DNA of 41,740 nt, from contig CAJURT010000008.1 in assembly GCA_910588875.1 (NCBI GenBank), positions 1 to 41,740 of the forward strand. The letters are read 5' to 3'. This document shows positions 1-6,856 of this stretch, one piece after another (the stretch's first letter is position 1; the number at the start of each line of letters is the position of its first letter). The stretch comes from an uncultured Lachnospiraceae bacterium (lineage in GTDB: Bacteria; Bacillota; Clostridia; Lachnospirales; Lachnospiraceae). A program made the translations under genes and the position numbers. The notes under the pieces were generated by a model. The model did not search any database. It was not told the DNA's origin and saw only the letters and a program-made list of their open reading frames with translations.

Positions 1-33
1 ATAGGCTTTATGCGGCCTATAGAGATTTTTTTG
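1..33 (+). terminator. Possible terminator at the left window edge
   Basis: The arms ATAGGC (1-6) and GCCTAT (15-20) can pair, and a run of seven T follows at 27-33. This looks like the end of a plus-strand transcript whose gene lies outside the window. The stem is short, could extend beyond the edge, and a few bases separate it from the T-run, so the call is weak. Confidence 0.3.
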
Positions 34-195
34 AAATTTAGCTGTCAAACGCCCGTGACCACAAAACTGACCATAAAAACAGCTAAGCGGCACCGATTGC
101 TGCGGATTTTCCTGAGATGATCCGTATGAATCGTGTGTTCCGCTGCCATTTATTGCCTCAAATTGCTGCCAAAATCTTCAATTTTTTAAAACCTA

Positions 196-235
196 TTGCA
201 AATTCGTCTTAATTATTGTAAAATAGCGCCGATAT
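196..235 (+). promoter_or_regulatory. Promoter-like stretch with sigma-A and sigma-D type boxes
   Basis: TTGCAA (196-201) and TAAAAT (219-224) are 17 bases apart, a good vegetative promoter. Overlapping it is GCCGATAT (228-235), identical to the consensus -10 box of the flagellar/chemotaxis sigma factor (SigD, sigma-28). Its -35 position, TTAA at 209-212 with 15-base spacing, is only a partial match to TAAA. A SigD promoter would suit the chemoreceptor starting at 921, but a terminator-like hairpin and a large palindrome lie between. Confidence 0.45.
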
Positions 236-385
236 AATTAATACTGAAATATAAATGAATCAGGATTTTTTACTTCGCAGAAGGGTGTAATCTGTGAAAA
301 ACACAGTTCAGATGTATTTCAAAAAATAGATAATCCGAATATCCCGCACCATTTTTTAACAGACTATTTTGATAGCCTGTTTTTT
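236..385 (+). ncRNA. Candidate small transcript of about 150 nt
   Basis: This interval lies between a promoter-like stretch (196-235) and a terminator-like hairpin (358-385). It contains a small hairpin, CTGTG/CACAG at 292-306. It has no credible long reading frame. An 11-codon frame starting GTG at 294 with AAGGG eight bases upstream is the best peptide candidate. No known RNA family was recognised; expression would need RNA data. Confidence 0.22.
358..385 (+). terminator. Rho-independent terminator-like hairpin
   Basis: AACAGACTAT (358-367) pairs with ATAGCCTGTT (372-381) with one mismatch around a TTTG loop. A T-run overlaps and follows the right arm (379-385). It would end a transcript starting near 230, before the palindromic element. 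Confidence 0.5.
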
Positions 386-435
386 GTGTTGTCAATATTT
401 CTTATGGAATTCCTGTTTGTGGGAATAAAGATTTC

Positions 436-812
436 GTTACTGTTCACGGGGTGGGGTGAGGTTCCAGAAGGTACGCCTTGGAACAAGGGGAGGGCCGCAG
501 CGGAAAATGATCTGCGCCCTCCCCTTGTTCCAAGGCTGAACATCCCGTTCCCCGTTCTTTCGGGTCTAATAAATATCAGCTCTGGAAAAAGGCTTCCCCG
601 GCTTGCGTTTGCAGGATGCATAGAAACTCTTAGCTCGCAGGAATCTGCGTCAGTGTCAAAAATACAGCTGTCTGAGCGAAGCGAGTTCTGTATTTTTGAC
701 ACTGCTTTTAGCAGATTTCTGCAAGCTTAGAGTTTCTGCATCCGAAACCCGCAAGCCGGGGAAGCCTTTTTCCAGAGCGTACCTTCCGGAACCCCACCCC
801 GTGAAAAGTAAC
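436..812. repeat. Nested palindromic element, about 377 bp
   Basis: Outer arms 436-476 and 777-812 are inverted copies with a few changes; both contain CACGGGGTGGGGT-type sequence. Inside are two further palindromes. Hairpin A (476-535) has a 20-base perfect stem plus 4 more pairs past one bulge. Hairpin B (579-778) has long imperfect arms, both carrying GGAAAAAGGCTTCCCCGGC on one strand or the other, and ends in a perfect 17-base inner stem (651-667 with 688-704) topped by GAGCGAAGCGAG. Open frames on both strands here are by-products of the symmetry. It resembles a dispersed palindromic repeat or a MITE-like element, but no clear target-site duplication was found and no second copy was seen in this window. 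A large structured RNA is the alternative. Confidence 0.8.
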
Positions 813-851
813 TTTTGAACAGTATTTTTACAGTATTATTTTTCAAAATTC

Positions 852-880
852 TTGTCTTTCCCCCCTGTTATTGATATAAT
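852..880 (+). promoter_or_regulatory. Sigma-A promoter of the chemoreceptor gene
   Basis: TTGTCT (852-857) and TATAAT (875-880) are separated by 17 bases, 40 bases upstream of the chosen start codon at 921. The position immediately after the palindromic element suggests that the gene has its own vegetative promoter. Confidence 0.6.
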
Positions 881-920
881 TACCATATTATACCAAATAT
901 TACTTAAGGGGAGTATGAAT

Positions 921-2924
921 ATGAAACCTATGAAAAACACCTCTTCCCAGACTGCCGGCGTCAGGCGGGGATGGGGCATTACCGGAAAGCTGGCTTCTGC
1001 CATTGTTGTAAGTGTTGTGATCGCTGTGGCGATCCTTTTTGCTGTTGTTTATTTTCAGATGTCGCGTGCACTGCTGGACAAGAGTGAGAATCTGCTCCAG
1101 ACCACTACGGATCGCACGCTTCAGGAGACCAGAGCCTGGATGAACAGCACGCTGACCATGCTGGAGGCCCAGCGGGATACCATTGAGTACGAGGACATGG
1201 ATATCCCGGCCATGAAGGACTATATCCGTCACACGGTAGGGCAAAATGACGCCTATCCGGCCGGGCTGTATGTGGCTCTGACAGACGGCTCCCTGTATCA
1301 TGCCTCCTTTGTGCCGGGACCGGATTTCGATTCCACTGCCAAGAGTTGGTATCAGGATGGCCTTAAGTCAGATTCCTTTATTTTAGGGGATGTGTATTTT
1401 GATGAGGACAGCCAGTCCTATGTGGTGGGTGCCTCCGGTGTGCTGAAGAACAAAGACGGAGCAGTCCGTGGCGTCGCAGCAGCAGACGTATATCTGGAAT
1501 CCATTTCCAAGATCGTCAGTCAGGTCCGGCTTGAGGACACCGGCGGCATTTTCCTGGTGGATACCCGTACCAATACCATTATCGGCCATCGCGACAAGTC
1601 TGTCACCGGGCAGAAGCTTGATGAAATGAAAGAAGGCATGTATGTCTATGCCAGCCAGCAGATCCAGGGAGGGAAGACCGGACTGTCCCTCTATGACAAT
1701 ACCTATATCCAGGTAGAACATGTCCCGGGAAGTGACTGGATCGCCGTGGCTTATGTGTCCCGGGGAGAGGTACTTCGCGAACTGCATCAGCTGACTGCCA
1801 GTATGCTGCTGGTAGCGGTTTTCGCTGTGCTGGTTCTGATTCTTCTGGTCGTGATTCAGGTTCGCCGTGTCATCGGCCGTCCGGTTCGGGAACTCAGCCT
1901 GGTGGCAACCCGGATTGCCCAGGGAGAACTGGATCAGTCCATTCATTACCAGTCCAGGGATGAACTCGGCGTACTGGCCAATGATTTCAATCAGGTCACG
2001 CTAAGACTTCGGGAATATGTCGCTTATATCCAGGAGATCTCCGAAAAGCTGCGGGAGATCGCGACCGGCAATCTGACATTTACCCTGGAACACGAATATA
2101 CGGGGGAATTTGAAAAGATCAAAACAGCTCTGGACGAGATCTCCCGTGCACTGAACGGCACGATGGGACAATTGCGTTCCGCTTCCAGGGACGTGGCCGC
2201 AGGTGCCGAACAGGTCTCAACCGGCGCCACCACCCTGTCTCAGGGCTCTACGGAACAGGCGGCTGAGGTGGAGACCCTGGCCGGGCACATCGGCGCCGTG
2301 TCGGAAAGCGTACACAATATCTCCAAGGGCGCCCAGGAAGCCAGCCGCATCTCTGACGAGGTCAGAAGCGGACTTTTATCAAGTAAAGATAAGATGCAGA
2401 ATATGACCACAGTTATCCAGCGGATCAGCGACAAATCCACGGAGATCCATAAGATTGTCAAGACGATTGAAGATATCGCTTTCCAGACCAATATCCTGGC
2501 TCTGAATGCCGCTGTGGAGGCCGCCAGGGCAGGATCTGCCGGAAAAGGTTTCGCTGTCGTCGCGGATGAAGTCCGTGCCCTGGCGGGCAAATCCTCCTCT
2601 GCAGCGAAAGAGACTACCATTCTGCTGAGCCAGACTGTGGATTCCATGGACGAGGGCGTCCATGCTGCTCAGGATACGGCGGATTCTATCCTGAAGGTTG
2701 TGGCTCAGGCGGAGGAGATGAACCGGCTCATTGACGGTATTGCCGATTATACCAGACAGCAGGATGCCAACGCGGCAGAGATCACCCGGGGAATCGAACA
2801 GATCTCCACGGTTGTGCAGACCAACGTGTCCACGGCAGAAGCCAGCGCTGCTGCCAGCGAGGAACTGGCCGGCCAGGCTTCCATGCTTCGGGAACTGGTT
2901 GCCAGATTCCGGCTTCGGGAATAA
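921..2924 (+). CDS. Methyl-accepting chemotaxis protein with periplasmic-type Cache sensor
   Basis: A membrane chemoreceptor of 667 residues. From the N-terminus it has a first membrane helix (about 25-47), an extracellular double-Cache-like region (about 50-295), a second membrane helix (about 298-322), a HAMP domain (about 323-375) and a long coiled-coil signalling domain. The signalling hairpin tip holds FQTNILALNAAVEAARAG followed by GKGFAVVADEVR, typical of CheA/CheW-binding receptors. The Cache part contains SWYQDG where amino-acid-binding dCache proteins usually have RxWYxxA, so the ligand cannot be named. Start 921 is preferred because AAGGGGAG (906-913) lies seven bases upstream; ATG 915 is too close and the longer frame to 852 lacks a ribosome site and overlaps the promoter. 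No other chemotaxis gene is in the window. Confidence 0.93.
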   Translation: MKPMKNTSSQTAGVRRGWGITGKLASAIVVSVVIAVAILFAVVYFQMSRALLDKSENLLQTTTDRTLQETRAWMNSTLTMLEAQRDTIEYEDMDIPAMKDYIRHTVGQNDAYPAGLYVALTDGSLYHASFVPGPDFDSTAKSWYQDGLKSDSFILGDVYFDEDSQSYVVGASGVLKNKDGAVRGVAAADVYLESISKIVSQVRLEDTGGIFLVDTRTNTIIGHRDKSVTGQKLDEMKEGMYVYASQQIQGGKTGLSLYDNTYIQVEHVPGSDWIAVAYVSRGEVLRELHQLTASMLLVAVFAVLVLILLVVIQVRRVIGRPVRELSLVATRIAQGELDQSIHYQSRDELGVLANDFNQVTLRLREYVAYIQEISEKLREIATGNLTFTLEHEYTGEFEKIKTALDEISRALNGTMGQLRSASRDVAAGAEQVSTGATTLSQGSTEQAAEVETLAGHIGAVSESVHNISKGAQEASRISDEVRSGLLSSKDKMQNMTTVIQRISDKSTEIHKIVKTIEDIAFQTNILALNAAVEAARAGSAGKGFAVVADEVRALAGKSSSAAKETTILLSQTVDSMDEGVHAAQDTADSILKVVAQAEEMNRLIDGIADYTRQQDANAAEITRGIEQISTVVQTNVSTAEASAAASEELAGQASMLRELVARFRLRE

Positions 2925-2942
2925 CAGCAGGGCGCAATGCCA

Positions 2943-3000
2943 CCAGATGTCAGAAGTCTCCAATGGGGGGATCCTCCCGTTGGAGACTTCTGACATCTGG
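2943..3000. terminator. Long perfect hairpin after the chemoreceptor gene
   Basis: Arms 2943-2963 and 2980-3000 form a 21-base perfect stem, with a G/C-rich loop that can pair further. It starts 18 bases after the stop codon. There is no good T-run, so it may be a stabilising 3' hairpin or a palindromic repeat as much as a terminator. Confidence 0.6.
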
Positions 3001-3060
3001 TTCTGTATCCGCTCTATAAGTCGGAGCGCGGTTTTGTGGGAACAGGTCGGCAGTTAAACA

Positions 3061-3096
3061 AGGGCTTCTGAGGAAAACCCCCAGAAGCCCTTTGTC
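3061..3096. terminator. Terminator between chemoreceptor and rpmF operon
   Basis: AGGGCTTCTG (3061-3070) pairs with CAGAAGCCCT (3082-3091), extended by inner GG/CC pairs. It lies 40 bases past the rpmF stop on the minus strand and also follows the plus-strand chemoreceptor, so it probably serves both converging transcripts. Confidence 0.65.
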
Positions 3097-3130
3097 CCTA
3101 ACTTTTTCAATTTTGATGATTTTTCAAATC

Positions 3131-3313
3131 TTAATCTTCAACGCTGACGATTTCTTTCTTGTTGTAGCTGCCGCAGGCCTTGCATACCCTGTGGGGCATC
3201 ATCAAAGCACCGCACTTGCTACACTTCACCAGGTTCACAGCGCTCATTTTCCAATTGGCTCTGCGTTTATCCCTTCTGGCTTTGGAAGACCGGTTCTTTG
3301 GACAGATCGACAT
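3131..3313 (-). CDS. rpmF: 50S ribosomal protein L32
   Basis: A 60-residue protein of the large ribosomal subunit. It starts MSICPKNRSSKARRDKRR, a typical basic L32 N-terminus, and carries a zinc-ribbon pair CSKCG and CKACG (C-x2-C twice), so it is the zinc-binding form. It begins 3 bases after the stop of the DUF177 gene, the classic yceD-rpmF pairing. In many bacteria plsX and other lipid genes follow rpmF; here a terminator and a convergent chemoreceptor follow instead. Confidence 0.97.
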   Translation of the reverse strand: MSICPKNRSSKARRDKRRANWKMSAVNLVKCSKCGALMMPHRVCKACGSYNKKEIVSVED

Positions 3314-3316
3314 GGC

Positions 3317-3844
3317 TTACACCTCCTTAAACTGTTGAAATATATCCTGGATTACCGACATCCTCGGATCCGGTGAACTTTGGTCACAGGAACAATTCCC
3401 ATGGTTTAAGTTCATGCCACACCGATTGCAAATCCCCCTGCAGTCCTCCCTGCACAACACCTTCATAGGCAGGTTAAGCAGAAGTTCATTGCCGATCAAC
3501 TGGTCTACATCCAGATAATAACCGCTCACATAGGGCTGTTCGTTGAGTTCTTCCACACGTTCTGCATCCGATGCCTCCATATCCAGTTCCTGCATGATGT
3601 CCAGCTTAAAAGGTACATCAACGGGCTCCAGGCATCTGCTGCAGGGAATCTGAAGTACAAGCGATGCACTTCCCTCCAGCAAAAGCTTCTTACCTCCCAG
3701 GTTCCGAATCCGGAAAACTGCCGGTTCCTTAGAAACCACCTCCAGGACCCCGCCAGGAGCCGGGAAATGATCCATCTCAATTTCTGCCGTGTAGGCCTTC
3801 TCTTTTCCTTCTACGGAAAACAGCTCTGTTAAATTAATCTGCAT
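3317..3844 (-). CDS. DUF177 (YceD) family protein, 23S rRNA accumulation
   Basis: A 175-residue cytoplasmic protein of the YceD/DUF177 family, linked in other bacteria to 23S rRNA accumulation and almost always encoded just before rpmF, as here. The C-terminal third holds the family cysteine cluster: CREDCRGICNRCG, then a further C-x-C. A second cysteine pair, CSRC, lies near the middle. The start at 3844 follows TAGGAG at good spacing, and a consensus promoter lies 28-56 bases upstream. Confidence 0.92.
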   Translation of the reverse strand: MQINLTELFSVEGKEKAYTAEIEMDHFPAPGGVLEVVSKEPAVFRIRNLGGKKLLLEGSASLVLQIPCSRCLEPVDVPFKLDIMQELDMEASDAERVEELNEQPYVSGYYLDVDQLIGNELLLNLPMKVLCREDCRGICNRCGMNLNHGNCSCDQSSPDPRMSVIQDIFQQFKEV

Positions 3845-3871
3845 ATTATTCTCCTAATACGCACCTAGAAT

Positions 3872-3900
3872 ATTATACATAGGTAAGTTCGTTTTGTCAA
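3872..3900 (-). promoter_or_regulatory. Consensus promoter of the DUF177-rpmF operon
   Basis: Read on the minus strand: TTGACA (3900-3895), 17-base spacer, TATAAT (3877-3872). Both hexamers are perfect, as expected for a strongly expressed ribosomal protein operon. Confidence 0.85.
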
Positions 3901-3905
3901 CAAAT

Positions 3906-3974
3906 TTTCGGAATTTCCAGGAATTTTTTGCCTAGAGTAAACCCTATTTTTTCATATATACCTAAATTCCGAAA
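3906..3974. repeat. Inverted repeat spanning the L,D-transpeptidase 3' end
   Basis: TTTCGGAATTT (3906-3916) and AAATTCCGAAA (3964-3974) are perfect 11-base inverted repeats separated by 47 bases. The right arm overlaps the stop codon of the L,D-transpeptidase gene, and the left arm lies next to the rpmF-operon -35 box. It could weakly terminate the upstream gene or bind a regulator; nothing decides between these. Confidence 0.4.
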
Positions 3975-4765
3975 TCGCCCTCCGGCGACAGCCCGTTATT
4001 CTTCCCGTAGGAATCATAAATCAGGGGGAAAGTCCCTTCCGGAGCCTGGGCTATATAGCAGGCGCCGTCACCGTATTTCCCGTACAAGAGCATAATCACT
4101 GCCATCTGATCCTTAGGTATTGCCACGCAGCCTGCTGTCCCCACAGCCCCTTCCACCTGGCAATGGAGGAACAGTGCGGCACCTTTCGCCGGGAAGGCAT
4201 GGATATTGTAACCTGCATCCAGGACATAATCATAATAGCCTGCATAAGCCTCCGTCCCTACGCGCTCCCCCTCGTTCATGCTGTCTGCCTCCAGGCGGTT
4301 TGTCTCCGATTCCCAGACATACGTCTCCGTTACCTGGACATAATTGTCCGGAAATCCTTCCAATGGCTCATCCTGACCAAAGGGCGTATTCATCTGGAAG
4401 ACACCAATCGGTGTTGTCCTGTCCCCGGCAGTCCGGTGGTTGCTCATCCCGTTATGCCCTAAAATACCGGCGGTATCTACCCTCTGGCTCCATCCGGAGC
4501 CACTCTCCGGTGCTCTCTCATAGGCAGAAACCCGGCAGCAGCTGCCATTTGTCCCCTCTACCACAACCAATACCCGGGCGTTTTCCGGAAGCAGGAAACG
4601 ATCCACCTCAAGGGGCTCCCGTTTTTTCTGGTGAGGCCCGGCCTCTGTCCTTTTGTTGCCTGCCTGCCCTGCCGTAACCACCTGGGATGCCATGGCAGGC
4701 ACAGCCATTTGGGGCAGGACGCAAGCCAGCAGTATGGCCGGCAGCCACATCAATCTTTTTCTCAT
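3962..4765 (-). CDS. Secreted L,D-transpeptidase-like protein (YkuD fold)
   Basis: A 267-residue exported protein, probably a cell-wall cross-linking L,D-transpeptidase or related peptidase. A signal peptide is clear: MRKRL, a hydrophobic core, then AMA|SQ near residue 26. The YkuD-type region includes GDRTTPIGVF (about 114-123) and the catalytic signature FLHCQVEG...TAGCVAIP, with H201 and nucleophile C213. Start 4765 is chosen because AGGAGG lies four bases upstream; the longer frame to 4852 has no ribosome site and would bury the signal peptide. It is 96 bases downstream of ackA on the same strand, so it may be read through, but no functional link is apparent. Confidence 0.82.
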   Translation of the reverse strand: MRKRLMWLPAILLACVLPQMAVPAMASQVVTAGQAGNKRTEAGPHQKKREPLEVDRFLLPENARVLVVVEGTNGSCCRVSAYERAPESGSGWSQRVDTAGILGHNGMSNHRTAGDRTTPIGVFQMNTPFGQDEPLEGFPDNYVQVTETYVWESETNRLEADSMNEGERVGTEAYAGYYDYVLDAGYNIHAFPAKGAALFLHCQVEGAVGTAGCVAIPKDQMAVIMLLYGKYGDGACYIAQAPEGTFPLIYDSYGKNNGLSPEGDFGI

Positions 4766-4861
4766 CTTCCCTCCTGGCATGCTTCCAAGAAGCAGGCAGC
4801 CTGCCCTGCTTGGGGGAAATTCCCGCCAGCAAGACAGGCTTGTCCTTTTCATGGTGAATTT

Positions 4862-6058
4862 TTATTCGGTCAGTCTCTTGGTCTCCCTTGCGATGGCAAG
4901 TTCCTCGTTGGTGGGAAGCAGCATTACCTTCACTTTGGAATCCGGGGCAGAGATCACGGCATTCTTGCCTCTTACATCATTGGCTTCGTCATCAATCTTC
5001 ACGCCCAGATAGCCCAGATAACTGCAGATTTCTTTTCTTGCCGCCTTATCGTTCTCGCCGACGCCTGCGGTGAAAGCGATGGCATCCACACCGTTCATGG
5101 CAGCTGTGTAAGCGCCAATATATTTGGCAACCCGGTAAATAAATGCTTCCAGGGCTACTTCCGCCAGATGGTTGCCCTCTTCCTTGGCGGCCCCAATGTC
5201 GCGGAAATCACTGGAAATACCGCCGCTCATGCCGAGTACACCGGATTTTTTGTTCAGGATATTCAAGACATCATTCACATCCCGGTTTTCCTTATTGCAG
5301 ATATACTGCACAACCGCCGGGTCAATATCACCGCTTCTGGTGCCCATGATCAGCCCTTCAAGAGGGGTAAGGCCCATGCTGGTGTCCACACACTTGCCGC
5401 CGATGGAAGCAGAGATGCTTGCCCCGTTCCCCAGATGGCATACGATCACCTTGGCATTCTTCGGATCCAGGTTGCCGAACTTGATGGCTTCACCGGATAC
5501 AAACATATGGCTTGTCCCGTGGAAGCCATAACGGCGGACGCCATATTTCTCATAATACTCATGAGGAATCGCATACAGATAGGCTTTCTCCGGCATAGCC
5601 ATACCAAAACCGGTATCCCATACCGCCACGTTTGCCTTGCCAGGCATAGCAGACTCACAGGCCTCGATCCCCATCAGGTTAGCCGGGTTATGGAGAGGCC
5701 CTAAGTCAAAGCACTCCCGGATCACCCGCTTTACATCCTCGTCCACCACGATGGATTCACTATAGGTAGTTCCGCCATGCAGCACCCGGTGCCCGATGGC
5801 TGAAATCTCATCCACGCTGGCAATCACGCCATGCTCCTTGTCCTGCAGGGCATCCATGACAAGCTGAATAGCAACCTTATGGTCTGGCATGGGGCTTTCC
5901 ACCACATATTTATCCTTGTCTGCCGGCTGATGGGTAAGCTTAGAGCCTTCAATTCCAATCCGCTCGCACAGGCCCTTGGCAATCACGCTTTCATTGTCCA
6001 TGTCAATCAGCTGATATTTTAAAGATGAGCTGCCACAGTTTACTACTAAAATTTTCAT
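4862..6058 (-). CDS. ackA: Acetate kinase
   Basis: A 398-residue cytoplasmic enzyme that converts acetyl phosphate and ADP to acetate and ATP. The N-terminal phosphate-binding motif MKILVVNCGSSSLKYQ is exact for the family. Further motifs are GHRVLHGG, RRYGFHGTSH, HLGNGASISA, DTSMGLTPLEG and FTAGVGEN. Length is normal. It lies 36 bases downstream of pduL on the same strand, so the pair would form the acetyl-CoA to acetate route, with PduL in place of the usual phosphotransacetylase Pta. Confidence 0.98.
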   Translation of the reverse strand: MKILVVNCGSSSLKYQLIDMDNESVIAKGLCERIGIEGSKLTHQPADKDKYVVESPMPDHKVAIQLVMDALQDKEHGVIASVDEISAIGHRVLHGGTTYSESIVVDEDVKRVIRECFDLGPLHNPANLMGIEACESAMPGKANVAVWDTGFGMAMPEKAYLYAIPHEYYEKYGVRRYGFHGTSHMFVSGEAIKFGNLDPKNAKVIVCHLGNGASISASIGGKCVDTSMGLTPLEGLIMGTRSGDIDPAVVQYICNKENRDVNDVLNILNKKSGVLGMSGGISSDFRDIGAAKEEGNHLAEVALEAFIYRVAKYIGAYTAAMNGVDAIAFTAGVGENDKAARKEICSYLGYLGVKIDDEANDVRGKNAVISAPDSKVKVMLLPTNEELAIARETKRLTE

Positions 6059-6094
6059 GGTTTTACGTTCTCCTTCATTTGCTATAAAAACTTT

Positions 6095-6664
6095 TTATTT
6101 CACGATCTCGCCCTGGGCATCCCTGGGGCATGCCGCAGCGTTGGATTCATCGGTATCGATGTGCATGGCAAGGGCATAGGAATCGCTGACGCGTACCACT
6201 ACATCGCCGAATACCAGGCTTCTTCCGTCACTCTCAATCTTTACAGAAACAATATCACCGTTCTTTACTCCCAGTGCCTCAGCATCGGCAACGGTGGCAT
6301 GAATATGGCGCTGGGCAACAATCACGCCTTCCTCGATCTCGATCTCACCCTTCGGCCCCACGATCTTGCAGGCGCCGCTGCCCTCCAGCACGCCGGACTC
6401 ACGGATCGGTGCAGCAATGCCGATGGAACGGGCATCCGTCATGGAAAGTTCCACCTGGGTCTGCTTCCTGACCGGCCCCAGTACAGATACCCCCTTCAGT
6501 TCTTTCTTCGGCCCCACAATCGTCACCCGTTCCTCACAGGCAAACTGCCCTGGCTGGGACAGGTCTTTTTTCTTGGTCAGTTCATACCCCTCACCAAACA
6601 AGGTTGCCAGGTCTGCTGTGCTCAGATGTACGTGACGTGCGGATGTTTCTACCATGAATTTCAT
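6095..6664 (-). CDS. pduL: Phosphotransacylase of the PduL type
   Basis: A 189-residue acyltransferase that moves an acyl group between CoA and phosphate; in this context acetyl-CoA to acetyl phosphate for AckA. The two metal-site motifs of PduL are present: SARHVHLS near the N-terminus and AQRHIHA in the second half, plus GPVRKQTQVELS between them. There is no N-terminal encapsulation peptide and no microcompartment shell gene nearby, so it looks like a free housekeeping version. Start 6664 has AGGAGA nine bases upstream; the frame to 6709 lacks a site. A promoter lies at 6718-6746. Confidence 0.93.
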   Translation of the reverse strand: MKFMVETSARHVHLSTADLATLFGEGYELTKKKDLSQPGQFACEERVTIVGPKKELKGVSVLGPVRKQTQVELSMTDARSIGIAAPIRESGVLEGSGACKIVGPKGEIEIEEGVIVAQRHIHATVADAEALGVKNGDIVSVKIESDGRSLVFGDVVVRVSDSYALAMHIDTDESNAAACPRDAQGEIVK

Positions 6665-6717
6665 ACGTGTTCTTCTCCTATCTTTATTCTTCCTAAAATT
6701 TAGACCCACAAAACGAT

Positions 6718-6746
6718 CCTATACATATTCTATTGGTTTTACACAA
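6718..6746 (-). promoter_or_regulatory. Probable promoter of pduL-ackA
   Basis: On the minus strand TTGTGT (6746-6741), a 17-base spacer and TATAGG (6723-6718). The -10 box is imperfect. It faces away from the tmcAL promoter, 28 bases away, so the two units could be regulated together. Confidence 0.5.
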
Positions 6747-6774
6747 ATTTTTCAAGCCTTTCCCTGCCACAAAT

Positions 6775-6803
6775 TTGCATTTTTTGGTAAACATAGGTAT
6801 AAT
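6775..6803 (+). promoter_or_regulatory. Promoter of tmcAL
   Basis: TTGCAT (6775-6780), 17-base spacer, TATAAT (6798-6803), 54 bases upstream of the tmcAL start codon. Confidence 0.7.
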
Positions 6804-6856
6804 ACCTTTATAAACTGCTTTGGTTGTCCATCCATTGCCCCGGAAAGGAATTCCTT

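Noticed and set aside
364..730. Open frames of about 112-114 codons on both strands in the palindrome
   Set aside because: They mirror each other because the DNA is an inverted repeat; no ribosome site and no protein-like composition.
4766..4852. Longer start for the L,D-transpeptidase
   Set aside because: It would place 29 residues before a clear signal peptide; the AGGAGG site supports 4765.
6095..6664. Part of a propanediol or ethanolamine microcompartment
   Set aside because: No shell protein or encapsulation peptide was found; the neighbour is ackA.
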